64,000 nt of DNA from contig JADKHH010000027.1 in the NCBI GenBank assembly GCA_016721905.1, positions 62,001-126,000 on the forward strand. The letters run 5' to 3'. Positions 9,185-17,080 of the stretch are shown here, one piece after another. The DNA comes from Candidatus Opimibacter skivensis. GTDB taxonomy: Bacteria > Bacteroidota > Bacteroidia > Chitinophagales > Saprospiraceae. How positions within the stretch are numbered: position 1 is the stretch's first letter; each line of letters starts with the position of its first letter. A program made the position numbers and the translations under genes. The notes beneath the pieces were generated by a model. The model had not been told where the DNA came from. It was given only the letters and a program-made list of their open reading frames with translations, and made no database searches.

Positions 9185-9192
9185 CAAACCTA
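9185..9192 (-). promoter_or_regulatory. TAnnTTTG -7 element for the SDR gene
   Basis: The minus strand reads TAGGTTTG, an exact consensus match, 25 bp before the GTG start at 9160. Transcription from here would begin downstream of the TTG at 9187, which argues against that TTG as the start codon. Confidence 0.5.
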
Positions 9193-9385
9193 ATGAAAAG
9201 GTGGAACAGGCTTAGGAGGTGAGAGGATTAGAAGTTTAGGGAGAGGCACAGGGTCGTCGTGGAATTTGAAAGCATGAGTTGATGATAGGTCGTTTAAAAT
9301 GTCTCTTTAGCCTCTTTAGCCCTTAAGCCCCTTTGGCCCTTCCTAAATTTTCGCACGGAGTACACGGAGTGCACGGAGAGACAAT

Positions 9386-10171
9386 TTACAAAACTCCAGT
9401 CCTTCCCCCATCAACCGTAATCTGCGTTCCGGTAATGTACGCCGCCGCAGGCGTAGCAAGAAAAGCCACCGCAGCAGCAATTTCTTCTGGTTTGCCAAAA
9501 CGTTTCATTGGAATCTCAGCAAGCATTTCCGCCTTGACGTCCTCTGTGCTTTTGCTTTGTTTGGTTGCTTTATTCACCACAATAGCATTCAACCTTTCTG
9601 TCTCCGTTGCCCCTGGCAACACATTGTTGACCGTGATATGATACGAAGCTAATTCATTGGCCAGCGTTTTTGACCAATTAGCGACGGCAGCCCTGATCGT
9701 ATTTGAGACGCCCAGGCCATGTAAGGGTTGCTTGACCGAAGTTGAAATGACATTGATGATCCGGCCATAAGCGACAGATTTCATGCCGGGCACAACGAGC
9801 TGAGCGATAAGATGATAGGCCAACAAATGTTGCTCAAATGCCTGTTTGAAAGCAACGATATCAGCATCCAAAATCGATCCGGCTGGAGGGCCTCCGGTGT
9901 TATTGACCAGGATATGGATTTTTTTCTGCGTAGTGAGCCCAAAGATCTTCTGGTGCAGATCCTCATGGTTGGTCATATCGGCTATGATAAAATCATGCTC
10001 CTGGCCCGACTCATGATGCAAGGCAGAGAGGGCATCCGCAAGAGAGGCCGGATTTCTAGCCAACAGGGTCACATTGGCTCCAAGGCGTGACAATTCTATA
10101 GCAGATGCTTTACCTATTCCGCTGCTGCCACCGCAAACCAGGGCGTTTTTACCTTTGAGATTCAGGTCCAT
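9386..10171 (-). CDS. SDR family oxidoreductase next to the kynurenine genes
   Basis: A 261-residue classical SDR with GGSSGIGKA at residues 14-22, NNTGG near 88, the catalytic Ser in INVISTSVKQ and C-terminal TGTQITVDGG, the usual end of 3-oxoacyl-ACP-reductase-like SDRs. The Tyr of the YxxxK motif is not evident (the aligned region reads SNTIRAAVANWSKTLANEL), so activity may differ from a standard dehydrogenase. It is divergent from the RidA-type deaminase with 86 bp between the starts. SDRs of this kind accompany kynurenine-degradation genes in Bacteroidota, so a role in that pathway is inferred, not shown. Confidence 0.85.
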   Translation of the reverse strand: MDLNLKGKNALVCGGSSGIGKASAIELSRLGANVTLLARNPASLADALSALHHESGQEHDFIIADMTNHEDLHQKIFGLTTQKKIHILVNNTGGPPAGSILDADIVAFKQAFEQHLLAYHLIAQLVVPGMKSVAYGRIINVISTSVKQPLHGLGVSNTIRAAVANWSKTLANELASYHITVNNVLPGATETERLNAIVVNKATKQSKSTEDVKAEMLAEIPMKRFGKPEEIAAAVAFLATPAAAYITGTQITVDGGRTGVL

Positions 10172-10257
10172 AGTGCATTATGTTATTTTTACTCCCGCAA
10201 GGGCATTCCGGGCTGCTTTTTGGAATGACTACCTTCGTGGAACCAATATAGAGACTT

Positions 10258-10677
10258 ATGTCGCAAGATATGATCATTGCCGCTGATCGCGCCCAACCGC
10301 TGGGCAGATACCCCCACACCCGAAGGGTAGGCTCGTGGGTTTTTGTCTCCGGCACCAGCTCCCGAAGACCGGACAACTCTTACGCTGGGGCAGAACTTAC
10401 CCCCGCCGGTGAGTGGCAATTGGACATCAAAGTCCAAACAAAGTCAGTGCTCGAAAATATCCTTCATTACCTTCAATTGAACGGCGGCGATCTCAGTCAC
10501 CTGGTCGATGTCACCGTTTTCCTGAAAAACATGGCTGACTTTGATGCCTACAATGAAGTATATAATTCCTTTTTCCCTACGACCGGACCTTGCAGAACTA
10601 CAGTTGAAGTATCGGCACTACCAAGGCCGCAGATTTTAATTGAAATAAAAGGCACTGCATTCATCGAAGAAGTATAA
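10258..10677 (+). CDS. RidA-family deaminase, probably 2-aminomuconate deaminase
   Basis: The 139-residue product has the RidA fold signature: GRYPHTRRVGSWVFVSGTSSR at the N-terminus, ENILHYLQLNGGDLSHLVDVTVFLKN in the middle and the C-terminal GPCRTTVEVSALPRPQILIEIKGTA with the conserved Arg. RidA proteins hydrolyse enamine or imine intermediates. In kynurenine meta-cleavage clusters the family member converts 2-aminomuconate to 4-oxalocrotonate; the placement just before tryptophan dioxygenase, aldehyde dehydrogenase and ACMS decarboxylase genes supports this over a general RidA role. Distinguishing the two needs a phylogeny. Confidence 0.85.
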   Translation: MSQDMIIAADRAQPLGRYPHTRRVGSWVFVSGTSSRRPDNSYAGAELTPAGEWQLDIKVQTKSVLENILHYLQLNGGDLSHLVDVTVFLKNMADFDAYNEVYNSFFPTTGPCRTTVEVSALPRPQILIEIKGTAFIEEV

Positions 10678-10718
10678 GAACAAGTCAATGATGCATTCTA
10701 ACCTTGGAATTTTAATCT

Positions 10719-10843
10719 GGTCCCTGAGCTTGCCGAAGGGAAGGAAAAATGACTATTCCCCCCTTCACGCCGCCCTCTTCGCGCGCGAAGAGGCGGCGTG
10801 GAGAGAGTACTTCACTGTGTACCCTTCGACAGGCTCAGGGACC
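10719..10843. repeat. Nested inverted repeat with central hairpin
   Basis: Two 22-bp arms, 10719-10740 (starting GGTCCCTGAGCTTG) and 10822-10843 (starting CCCTTCGACAGGCTC), are inverted copies with 20 of 22 positions matching. Inside lies a strong hairpin at 10766-10800 (CACGCCGCC arm pairing with GGCGGCGTG through a CTCTTCGCG/CGCGAAGAG stem). The outer arm belongs to the widely scattered CTGAGCCTGTCGAAGG repeat type. It fills the gap between the RidA gene and the tryptophan dioxygenase gene and may terminate or stabilise the upstream transcript. Confidence 0.75.
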
Positions 10844-10906
10844 AACTAATCTGCGAAAATCTATTTTAAAATACATCTGCGCAATCTGCGTTCAAAAAAT
10901 ACTAAA

Positions 10907-12004
10907 ATGTCTGAAAAATTTACCTCCGTCCACTACCACTCCTATCTCGAACTGGACAAACTCCTCAACGCTCAAAACCTGCGATCGGCAGCTCTAGAAA
11001 AAGTACCTGCCCATGATGAGATGCTCTTTATCATCATGCACCAGGTGTATGAGCTCTGGTTTAAACAAATCATCCACGAAATCAAATCAATCGCCGTGAT
11101 GTTTGAAGGCGACCTGATGGATGAGCGTGAAATATCCACAGCCGTAGCACGTCTCGAGCGTATCATTGAAATCCAGAAACTACTGATCGAGCAGATCAAT
11201 GTAATGGAGACCATGACCGCTATGGATTTCCTGGACTTCAGGCAATACCTGTTTCCTGCCAGTGGATTTCAAAGCCTGCAATTCAGGATCGTGGAAAACA
11301 TGCTGGGACTGAAAGAAGAACAACGACTGACTTACAACAGCATGCCATATGATGTAGTATTCTCCGGCAAGCAAAAAGAGATCCTGAAAGAAAGTATGGA
11401 CAACAAATCCTTACTTACACTAGTGATTGACTGGCTCGACCGCACACCTTTCCTGGAATTCGACAAATTCAATTTCCTCGAATCCTATAAGAAGGCGGTC
11501 GAAAGCATGGTACAAAAAGAAAAAGACGCGATCAATGCTTCCGATATCCTGAGTGAAGAAACTAAAAAACAAAGATTGACGATGGTAGGTGATACGAGCA
11601 CATACTTTATGGCAGTATTTGATCCAGCCAAGTTTGAAGAAATGCGCGAGCGTGGTGAAGTCAAGTTCTCCTACAAGGCGATGCTTGCTGCACTCTTTAT
11701 CTTCCTGTATCGTGATGAGCCCATCCTGCAACAGCCGTATCGTTTTCTTTCGCGCCTCATGGATATCGAAGAGATGCTCACGCTTTGGCGCAACAGGCAT
11801 GCCCAGATGGTCTTACGCATGATCGGTCGTAAGACGGGAACCGGAGGCTCCTCAGGACATCAATACTTGAAGGCTACTGCACAACAACACCAGATATTTA
11901 CTGATCTCTATCAGGTAGCTACTCTGCTGATTCCAAGATCTGATCTGCCTACCCTGCCTGAAGATCTCAGAAAACACTTGAGCTTTCACTTTTCATCCAA
12001 ATGA
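10907..12004 (+). CDS. kynA: Tryptophan 2,3-dioxygenase
   Basis: This heme enzyme opens the indole ring of tryptophan to N-formylkynurenine. The 365-residue product carries VHYHSYLELDKLL near the N-terminus, the substrate-pocket segment EMLFIIMHQVYELWFKQIIHE near 40-60, RIVENMLG near 125 and the glycine-rich loop with the proximal heme His in GTGGSSGHQYLKAT near 325. The start ATG is preceded by a spacer with no RBS-like purine run, as is common in Bacteroidota. Its TGA overlaps the ATG of the aldehyde dehydrogenase by 4 bp, so the two are co-translated. Confidence 0.97.
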   Translation: MSEKFTSVHYHSYLELDKLLNAQNLRSAALEKVPAHDEMLFIIMHQVYELWFKQIIHEIKSIAVMFEGDLMDEREISTAVARLERIIEIQKLLIEQINVMETMTAMDFLDFRQYLFPASGFQSLQFRIVENMLGLKEEQRLTYNSMPYDVVFSGKQKEILKESMDNKSLLTLVIDWLDRTPFLEFDKFNFLESYKKAVESMVQKEKDAINASDILSEETKKQRLTMVGDTSTYFMAVFDPAKFEEMRERGEVKFSYKAMLAALFIFLYRDEPILQQPYRFLSRLMDIEEMLTLWRNRHAQMVLRMIGRKTGTGGSSGHQYLKATAQQHQIFTDLYQVATLLIPRSDLPTLPEDLRKHLSFHFSSK

Positions 12005-13449
12005 AACAATACAACCACTTTATAAACGGGGAATATAGACCTTCTCTCCATGGAGGTACTATGGACATCATCAATCCGGCAACCGGCAAAAAATATGCGA
12101 CCCTTGCATCTGGTGATGAAGCGGACGTCAAACTTGCCTACACTGCCGCAAACAATGCTGCAGAATCCTGGGCCTGCACTCCACTTCCTGAGCGACAAAG
12201 GATCCTCCAAAAGATCGCTTCGCTCATCGAAGAAAAATCGGATCAACTCGCCGAAGCTGAGATGCTGGATACCGGCAAACCAATCTCATTGGCCCGTCGT
12301 CTCGACATCCCGCGTGCTGCATCAAACTTTTCATTTTTCGCTGCAGCGGCTTCACAACTAGCATCTGAATCACATTATATGCCAGGGCAGGCATTAAATT
12401 ACACGTTGCGCCAACCCATTGGCGTCGTCGGTTGTATTTCACCATGGAATCTCCCACTCTACTTATTCACATGGAAGATAGCTCCAGCCCTCGCAGCAGG
12501 AAATACTGTCGTCGCAAAACCTTCTGAGCTCACACCCGTCACTGCGGCTATGCTCGGAGACATATGCAATGAAGCGGGTCTACCCGCAGGAGTATTAAAC
12601 ATCATCCATGGCACCGGCCCTGCTGTCGGCGAAGCCATCGTCAGGCATGAAGGCATCAAAGCCATTTCCTTTACAGGAAGCACCACTGTCGGAAAACGAA
12701 TTGCAGGTATTTGTGCAGAACAATTAAAAAAATCATCACTCGAACTCGGTGGTAAAAATCCGGTCATCATCTTCGCCGATTGCGATTATGAAGAGATGCT
12801 GGAGACCACCATCAGATCTTCGTTCAGTAACCAGGGACAAATTTGTCTGTGCGGCTCAAGGATACTAGTACAGAAAAGTATCTACGAAAAATTTGTCGCT
12901 GATTTTACCCGTCGTGTGAAAGAAATGAAGATCGGTGATCCTTCATCACCTGACACAGAGGTAGGTGCATTGATATCCGAAGGGCACTTACAAAAAGTAC
13001 TTTCATACATCGACCTCGCCCAAATGGAAGGCGGACGAATCGAATGCGGAGGAAAGCAATTGCACATGCCCGTTCCAAATGAAGGTGGCTATTTTGTAGA
13101 ACCTACCATCATCACAGGGCTAGTGCAAAACTGTCGCACTAATCAGGAAGAAATATTCGGACCTGTCGTCACCATCATGCCATTTGAAACAGAAATGGAA
13201 GCGATCGCACTGGCCAATCAAACCTCCTATGGCCTGGCCTCTGTCGTCTGGACCAATCATCTCGCCCGCGCACATCGAGTTGCAGGTGCATTACAGACAG
13301 GCATCGTGTGGATCAATTGCTGGCTCCTCCGTGACTTGCGCACCCCATTTGGTGGCGTCAAGCAATCAGGTATCGGCAGAGAAGGCGGATGGGAAGCGAT
13401 AAAGTTTTTTACGGAAGCGAAGAATGTAACTGTCAGGTATGAACACTAG
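12001..13449 (+). CDS. Aldehyde dehydrogenase, probably 2-aminomuconic semialdehyde dehydrogenase
   Basis: The 482-residue NAD(P)-dependent aldehyde dehydrogenase shows the cofactor segment SPWNLPLYLFTWKIAPALAAGN near 145, the FTGSTTVG turn near 225, the general-base Glu in LELGGKNP near 250 and the nucleophile Cys in NQGQICLCGSR near 284. The C-terminal TPFGGVKQSGIGREGG is intact. It overlaps kynA by 4 bp and precedes the ACMS decarboxylase gene, whose product it would oxidise; on that context I assign 2-aminomuconate semialdehyde as the substrate. The sequence alone would fit a hydroxymuconic semialdehyde dehydrogenase equally well. Confidence 0.9.
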   Translation: MKQYNHFINGEYRPSLHGGTMDIINPATGKKYATLASGDEADVKLAYTAANNAAESWACTPLPERQRILQKIASLIEEKSDQLAEAEMLDTGKPISLARRLDIPRAASNFSFFAAAASQLASESHYMPGQALNYTLRQPIGVVGCISPWNLPLYLFTWKIAPALAAGNTVVAKPSELTPVTAAMLGDICNEAGLPAGVLNIIHGTGPAVGEAIVRHEGIKAISFTGSTTVGKRIAGICAEQLKKSSLELGGKNPVIIFADCDYEEMLETTIRSSFSNQGQICLCGSRILVQKSIYEKFVADFTRRVKEMKIGDPSSPDTEVGALISEGHLQKVLSYIDLAQMEGGRIECGGKQLHMPVPNEGGYFVEPTIITGLVQNCRTNQEEIFGPVVTIMPFETEMEAIALANQTSYGLASVVWTNHLARAHRVAGALQTGIVWINCWLLRDLRTPFGGVKQSGIGREGGWEAIKFFTEAKNVTVRYEH

Positions 13450-13454
13450 AAACA

Positions 13455-13590
13455 GCTTATCAATAGAAAGGCTTATAAGCTTATCAAAGCTTATAGGCTT
13501 ATAAAAAAAAGCTTATGGCTTATATTAACTCTACAAACTAAAATAAGCTTATAAGCTTCATAAGCCTATAAGCTTCAATATTACTCGAAG
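13455..13590. repeat. AAGCTTATA-type palindromic simple repeats
   Basis: The spacer is made of overlapping variants of CTTATAAGCTTAT and AAGCTTATAGGCTTAT, repeated about eight times. Each unit is nearly self-complementary, so the transcript could form several alternative stems. It separates the semialdehyde dehydrogenase from the decarboxylase gene (180 bp). Confidence 0.75.
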
Positions 13591-13629
13591 ATCACTGAAA
13601 CAGCATCATCATAATCAAAGCAACTCACA

Positions 13630-14625
13630 TTGAAAATCGACATACATACCCACATCATGCCGCGCGATATCCCTCGCTGGGTGGAGAAATTTGGCTACGG
13701 CAAATTTGTGCATCTCGAAGATTGCGGTGATTGCAGGGCGAGAATGATGGTGGGCGATAAATTTTTCAGGGAAGTTGAATCCAACTGCTGGGATCCGGTC
13801 GTCCGCATGCATGAATGCGATACACATGGCGTGCACAAACAAGTGCTATCAATCATTCCTGTTTTGTTTTACTATTGGGCAAAGGGAAATGATGGATTAG
13901 AAACCAGTCGCTTCTTTAACGATTATATCGCAGAGGTGGTCAGCAGGCATCCGGATCGATTTATCGGCCTGGGTACGATACCCTTACAGGATCCGCAACT
14001 GGCGATCCAGGAGATGGAGCGCTGCATCAAAGAACTCGGCATGGTCGGTGTCGAGATCGGATCGCATGTCAATCAATGGAATCTCAATGATCCTGCTTTA
14101 TTTCCGTTCTATGAAGCAGCAGAGAGACTGGGTGCATGCATTTTTGTACATCCTTGGGAGATGATGGGATCGGATGACATGGCCCGCTACTGGCTACCTT
14201 GGCTGGTCGGTATGCCGGCGGAAACAAGCAGGGCGATTTGCTCTATGATCTTCGGAGGTGTGTTTGAAAAATTTCCAAACCTGAGAGTAGCCTTCGCACA
14301 TGGTGGTGGCTCATTTCCTGCGACAATAGCGCGCATCGAACATGGTTTTAATGTAAGACCTGATCTCTGCGCTATTGATAATGACAAATCACCACGTTCG
14401 TATCTCGGAAAATTCTGGATCGACTCTCTCGTGCATGATGAGCGAATCCTCGATTACCTCATCGACCTTGTTGGCGCTGACAGGATTGCGTTAGGCAGTG
14501 ATTATCCTTTTCCGCTTGGAGAAGACTCTCCAGGCAAACTGATCGAACACATGCCGTATAGTGATCACACCAAGGAATGGCTGCTATATAAGTCTGCAAT
14601 GCAATGGATGAATATAAAATTGTGA
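13630..14625 (+). CDS. 2-amino-3-carboxymuconate-6-semialdehyde decarboxylase (ACMSD)
   Basis: This amidohydrolase-fold enzyme decarboxylates ACMS, which diverts the pathway from quinolinate/NAD synthesis towards catabolism. The 331-residue product has the zinc-binding HTH pair at residues 6 and 8 (MKIDIHTHIMP), His in IFVHPWEMMG near 174, His in AFAHGGGSFP near 226 and the metal-binding Asp in LGSDYPFPLGED near 291, matching known ACMSD ligands. The start is a TTG at 13630: an in-frame TAA lies five codons upstream and no ATG precedes the essential HTH motif. It lies downstream of the dehydrogenase and upstream of kynU. Confidence 0.96.
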   Translation: MKIDIHTHIMPRDIPRWVEKFGYGKFVHLEDCGDCRARMMVGDKFFREVESNCWDPVVRMHECDTHGVHKQVLSIIPVLFYYWAKGNDGLETSRFFNDYIAEVVSRHPDRFIGLGTIPLQDPQLAIQEMERCIKELGMVGVEIGSHVNQWNLNDPALFPFYEAAERLGACIFVHPWEMMGSDDMARYWLPWLVGMPAETSRAICSMIFGGVFEKFPNLRVAFAHGGGSFPATIARIEHGFNVRPDLCAIDNDKSPRSYLGKFWIDSLVHDERILDYLIDLVGADRIALGSDYPFPLGEDSPGKLIEHMPYSDHTKEWLLYKSAMQWMNIKL

Positions 14626-14626
14626 G

Positions 14627-14812
14627 TTGTGATTGTGAATTGTGAGTGAATAAAAGCGAACTCTATTATCTATCTTGATTTTCCAAAAAAAACTCACAAC
14701 TCACAATTCACAATTCACAATTCACAACTCACAATTCACAACTCACAACTCACAACTCACTCACAACTCACAACTCACAACTCACTCACAACTCACAACT
14801 CACAACTCACCA
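14627..14812. repeat. CACAACTCA microsatellite spacer
   Basis: About twenty imperfect copies of CACAACTCA or CACAATTCA occupy the gap before kynU and run up to 3 bp before its ATG. An inverted stretch at the left (GTGAGTTGTGATTGTGAATT) can pair with the tandem block. The same motif fills 8218-8310. This could be a source of length variation that alters the kynU leader. Confidence 0.8.
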
Positions 14813-14814
14813 TA

Positions 14815-16020
14815 ATGACATCAGGCCAATACCGCGATCAATTTCACATCCCGCAAGTCAATGGAAAAGACTCCATCTATCTCTGTGGCAACTCCCTGGG
14901 ACTGCAACCAAAAAAGGTAAAAGAATATGTCAATGAAACCCTGGAGGACTGGGCAAGCCTCGGCGTTGAAGGACATCTGCATGCACGTCATCCATGGCTT
15001 CCCTATCATGAGTTTCTGACACAATCGACTGCAAGACTTGTCGGAGCAAATACAAGTGAGGTGGTAGTCATGAATTCATTGACCGTGAATCTCCACCTGT
15101 TAATGGCCTCGTTTTACAAGCCTACACCTGACCGTTATAAGATTCTCATTGAAAGCGATGCATTTCCTTCTGACCGATATGCTGTGGCTTCACAAGCCAA
15201 ATGGCATGGGTATGACGAAGAGGATGCTATAATATTGTGGCGACCAAAACCAGATCAGCATCTGGTGGATCTGGAAGAGCTTGAAGATATTTTGCGAGTT
15301 GAAGGCGAACAAATAGCCATGATAATGGTCGGAGGTGTGAACTACTATACGGGCCAATACCTCAACATACCTGAGATCACACGATTAGGTCACGAGCATG
15401 ATATCATTGTTGGATTTGATCTGGCACATGCCACCGGCAACGTTGATATGAAGTTGCATGACTGGGATGTGGATTTTGCGGCGTGGTGCAGTTACAAATA
15501 CCTCAATTCAGGCCCTGGAAGTCTGGGAGGTATTTTTATCCATGACCGCCATGGAGAAGATCTGTCTGTTCCGAGATTATCCGGTTGGTGGGGACATAAT
15601 AAAACGACCCGTTTTCGCATGCGTGATGAGTTTGATCCGTTGCCAGGTGCAGAAGGTTGGCAGTTGAGCAATCCGCCCATTCTTCCTATGGCTGCGATTC
15701 GGGCTTCGATGGAGTTGTTTGACCAGGCGGGCATTCAGCAATTACGTAAGGCATCTCGTGGAACAGTACAGTATCTATTCGATGCATTGAGCACTTCAGA
15801 AAAAATAAAAATCCTCACTCCTTCAAATCCGGATGAACGTGGTAGCCAGCTATCCCTCCTCGTCGAAGAAGATGGCAGGCAATTATTTGATCATCTCACC
15901 AAACAAGGGGTGATTGCGGATTGGCGGGAACCCAATGTGATCCGCATTGCTGCAGCACCGTTATACAATACGCTGGAAGATGTTGAACAATTTGTCAGCC
16001 TGGTTGAATCCTATAAGTAA
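14815..16020 (+). CDS. kynU: Kynureninase
   Basis: Kynureninase is a PLP enzyme that splits kynurenine or 3-hydroxykynurenine to anthranilate or 3-hydroxyanthranilate plus alanine. The 401-residue product starts at an ATG 3 bp after the microsatellite, has YLCGNSLGLQPK near residue 22, the active-site segment GFDLAHATGNVDMKLHDW near 200-218 and the Schiff-base Lys228 in WCSYKYLNSGPG. The C-terminal domain with RGSQLSLL is complete. The gene is intact and likely follows the decarboxylase in the same transcription unit. Confidence 0.97.
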   Translation: MTSGQYRDQFHIPQVNGKDSIYLCGNSLGLQPKKVKEYVNETLEDWASLGVEGHLHARHPWLPYHEFLTQSTARLVGANTSEVVVMNSLTVNLHLLMASFYKPTPDRYKILIESDAFPSDRYAVASQAKWHGYDEEDAIILWRPKPDQHLVDLEELEDILRVEGEQIAMIMVGGVNYYTGQYLNIPEITRLGHEHDIIVGFDLAHATGNVDMKLHDWDVDFAAWCSYKYLNSGPGSLGGIFIHDRHGEDLSVPRLSGWWGHNKTTRFRMRDEFDPLPGAEGWQLSNPPILPMAAIRASMELFDQAGIQQLRKASRGTVQYLFDALSTSEKIKILTPSNPDERGSQLSLLVEEDGRQLFDHLTKQGVIADWREPNVIRIAAAPLYNTLEDVEQFVSLVESYK

Positions 16021-16056
16021 GAAATATTTCTCTCTCCGATTGCAAATGAAATAACG

Positions 16057-17028
16057 TTGAAGCTTCAACCTAAAAAAGAACATCCAAAAGAAAAAACCCG
16101 TCTGCATCCGCGTAACAAGCATCGCGAGCGATATGATTTCAAGCAACTGATTGCTGTTTGCCCGGAGCTCGCTCCATACGTTACGCTCAATAAGTATGAC
16201 GATGAATCTGTAGATTTCTTTAATCCGGACGCCGTCAAAATGCTGAACAAAGCATTGTTGGCCGCATACTACGATATCGGTTACTGGGATATTCCTGAAA
16301 ACTATTTATGTCCTCCTATTCCAGGCAGGGCAGATTATATCCATACGATCGCAGATCTCCTGGGTAGTCAGCAGTATGGGAAAATTCCAACAGGTGAAAA
16401 GATCAAATGTCTGGACATCGGGGTGGGTGCTAATTGCGTGTATCCAATCATCGGTGTCAAAGAATATGGTTGGTCATTTATCGGCAGTGATATCGATCCG
16501 GTCGCTATTGCATCCGCACAAAAGATCATAGACGAAAATGCGATCCTCCAGGGAAAGGTTGAGTTGAGATTACAACCCAATGCTGAAGATATCTTTAAAG
16601 GCATCCTCCAAAAGGATGAGCTTGTTGATCTTACGATCTGTAACCCTCCATTTCATGCTTCGCTGGCGGAGGCCCAGGCAGGCACGTTGCGTAAATTAAC
16701 CAACCTGACAGAGAAGAAAACAACAAAACCAATCCTCAATTTTGGTGGCCATCCAAATGAATTGTGGTATGAAGGTGGAGAAAGAGTCTTTGCCGCAAAT
16801 ATGATCATGCAGAGCAAGGAATTTGCTTCGAATGTATTTTGGTTTTCTACATTGATCTCCAAACAAACGCATCTCAAGATGGTGTATGCGGAGTTACGCT
16901 ATGCAGAAGCTGTTGATGTCAAAACCTTTCCAATGGGACAGGGCAACAAGTCCAGTCGGCTTGTTGCGTGGACATTCCTTTCACCGGATGCCCAAAAAGA
17001 ATGGGTGAAGGCAAGGTGGCAGGAATAG
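16057..17028 (+). CDS. rlmF: 23S rRNA (adenine-1618-N6)-methyltransferase
   Basis: RlmF methylates A1618 of 23S rRNA using S-adenosylmethionine. The 323-residue product has the family features: a basic N-terminus (RLHPRNKHRERYDF), CLDIGVGANCVYP as SAM motif I near residue 125, and the catalytic NPPFHAS near 193 followed by EAQAGTLRKLTNL. The start is a TTG at 16057; the nearest upstream ATG opens into a stop after one codon. It follows kynU by 36 bp, which looks like transcriptional hitch-hiking and not a pathway link. Confidence 0.93.
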   Translation: MKLQPKKEHPKEKTRLHPRNKHRERYDFKQLIAVCPELAPYVTLNKYDDESVDFFNPDAVKMLNKALLAAYYDIGYWDIPENYLCPPIPGRADYIHTIADLLGSQQYGKIPTGEKIKCLDIGVGANCVYPIIGVKEYGWSFIGSDIDPVAIASAQKIIDENAILQGKVELRLQPNAEDIFKGILQKDELVDLTICNPPFHASLAEAQAGTLRKLTNLTEKKTTKPILNFGGHPNELWYEGGERVFAANMIMQSKEFASNVFWFSTLISKQTHLKMVYAELRYAEAVDVKTFPMGQGNKSSRLVAWTFLSPDAQKEWVKARWQE

Positions 17029-17080
17029 CCATTTCCTTCGATCGTCTGCGCAATGGTCGATTGTTTATATTTACTCCACT

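Noticed and set aside
9386..10171. The SDR as the missing kynurenine formamidase
   Set aside because: It has the cofactor-binding GGSSGIG and SDR fold throughout and none of the formamidase metal or hydrolase motifs.
14627..14812. CRISPR or coding repeat
   Set aside because: Units are 9-11 bp microsatellite words without spacers, and no frame shows coding character.
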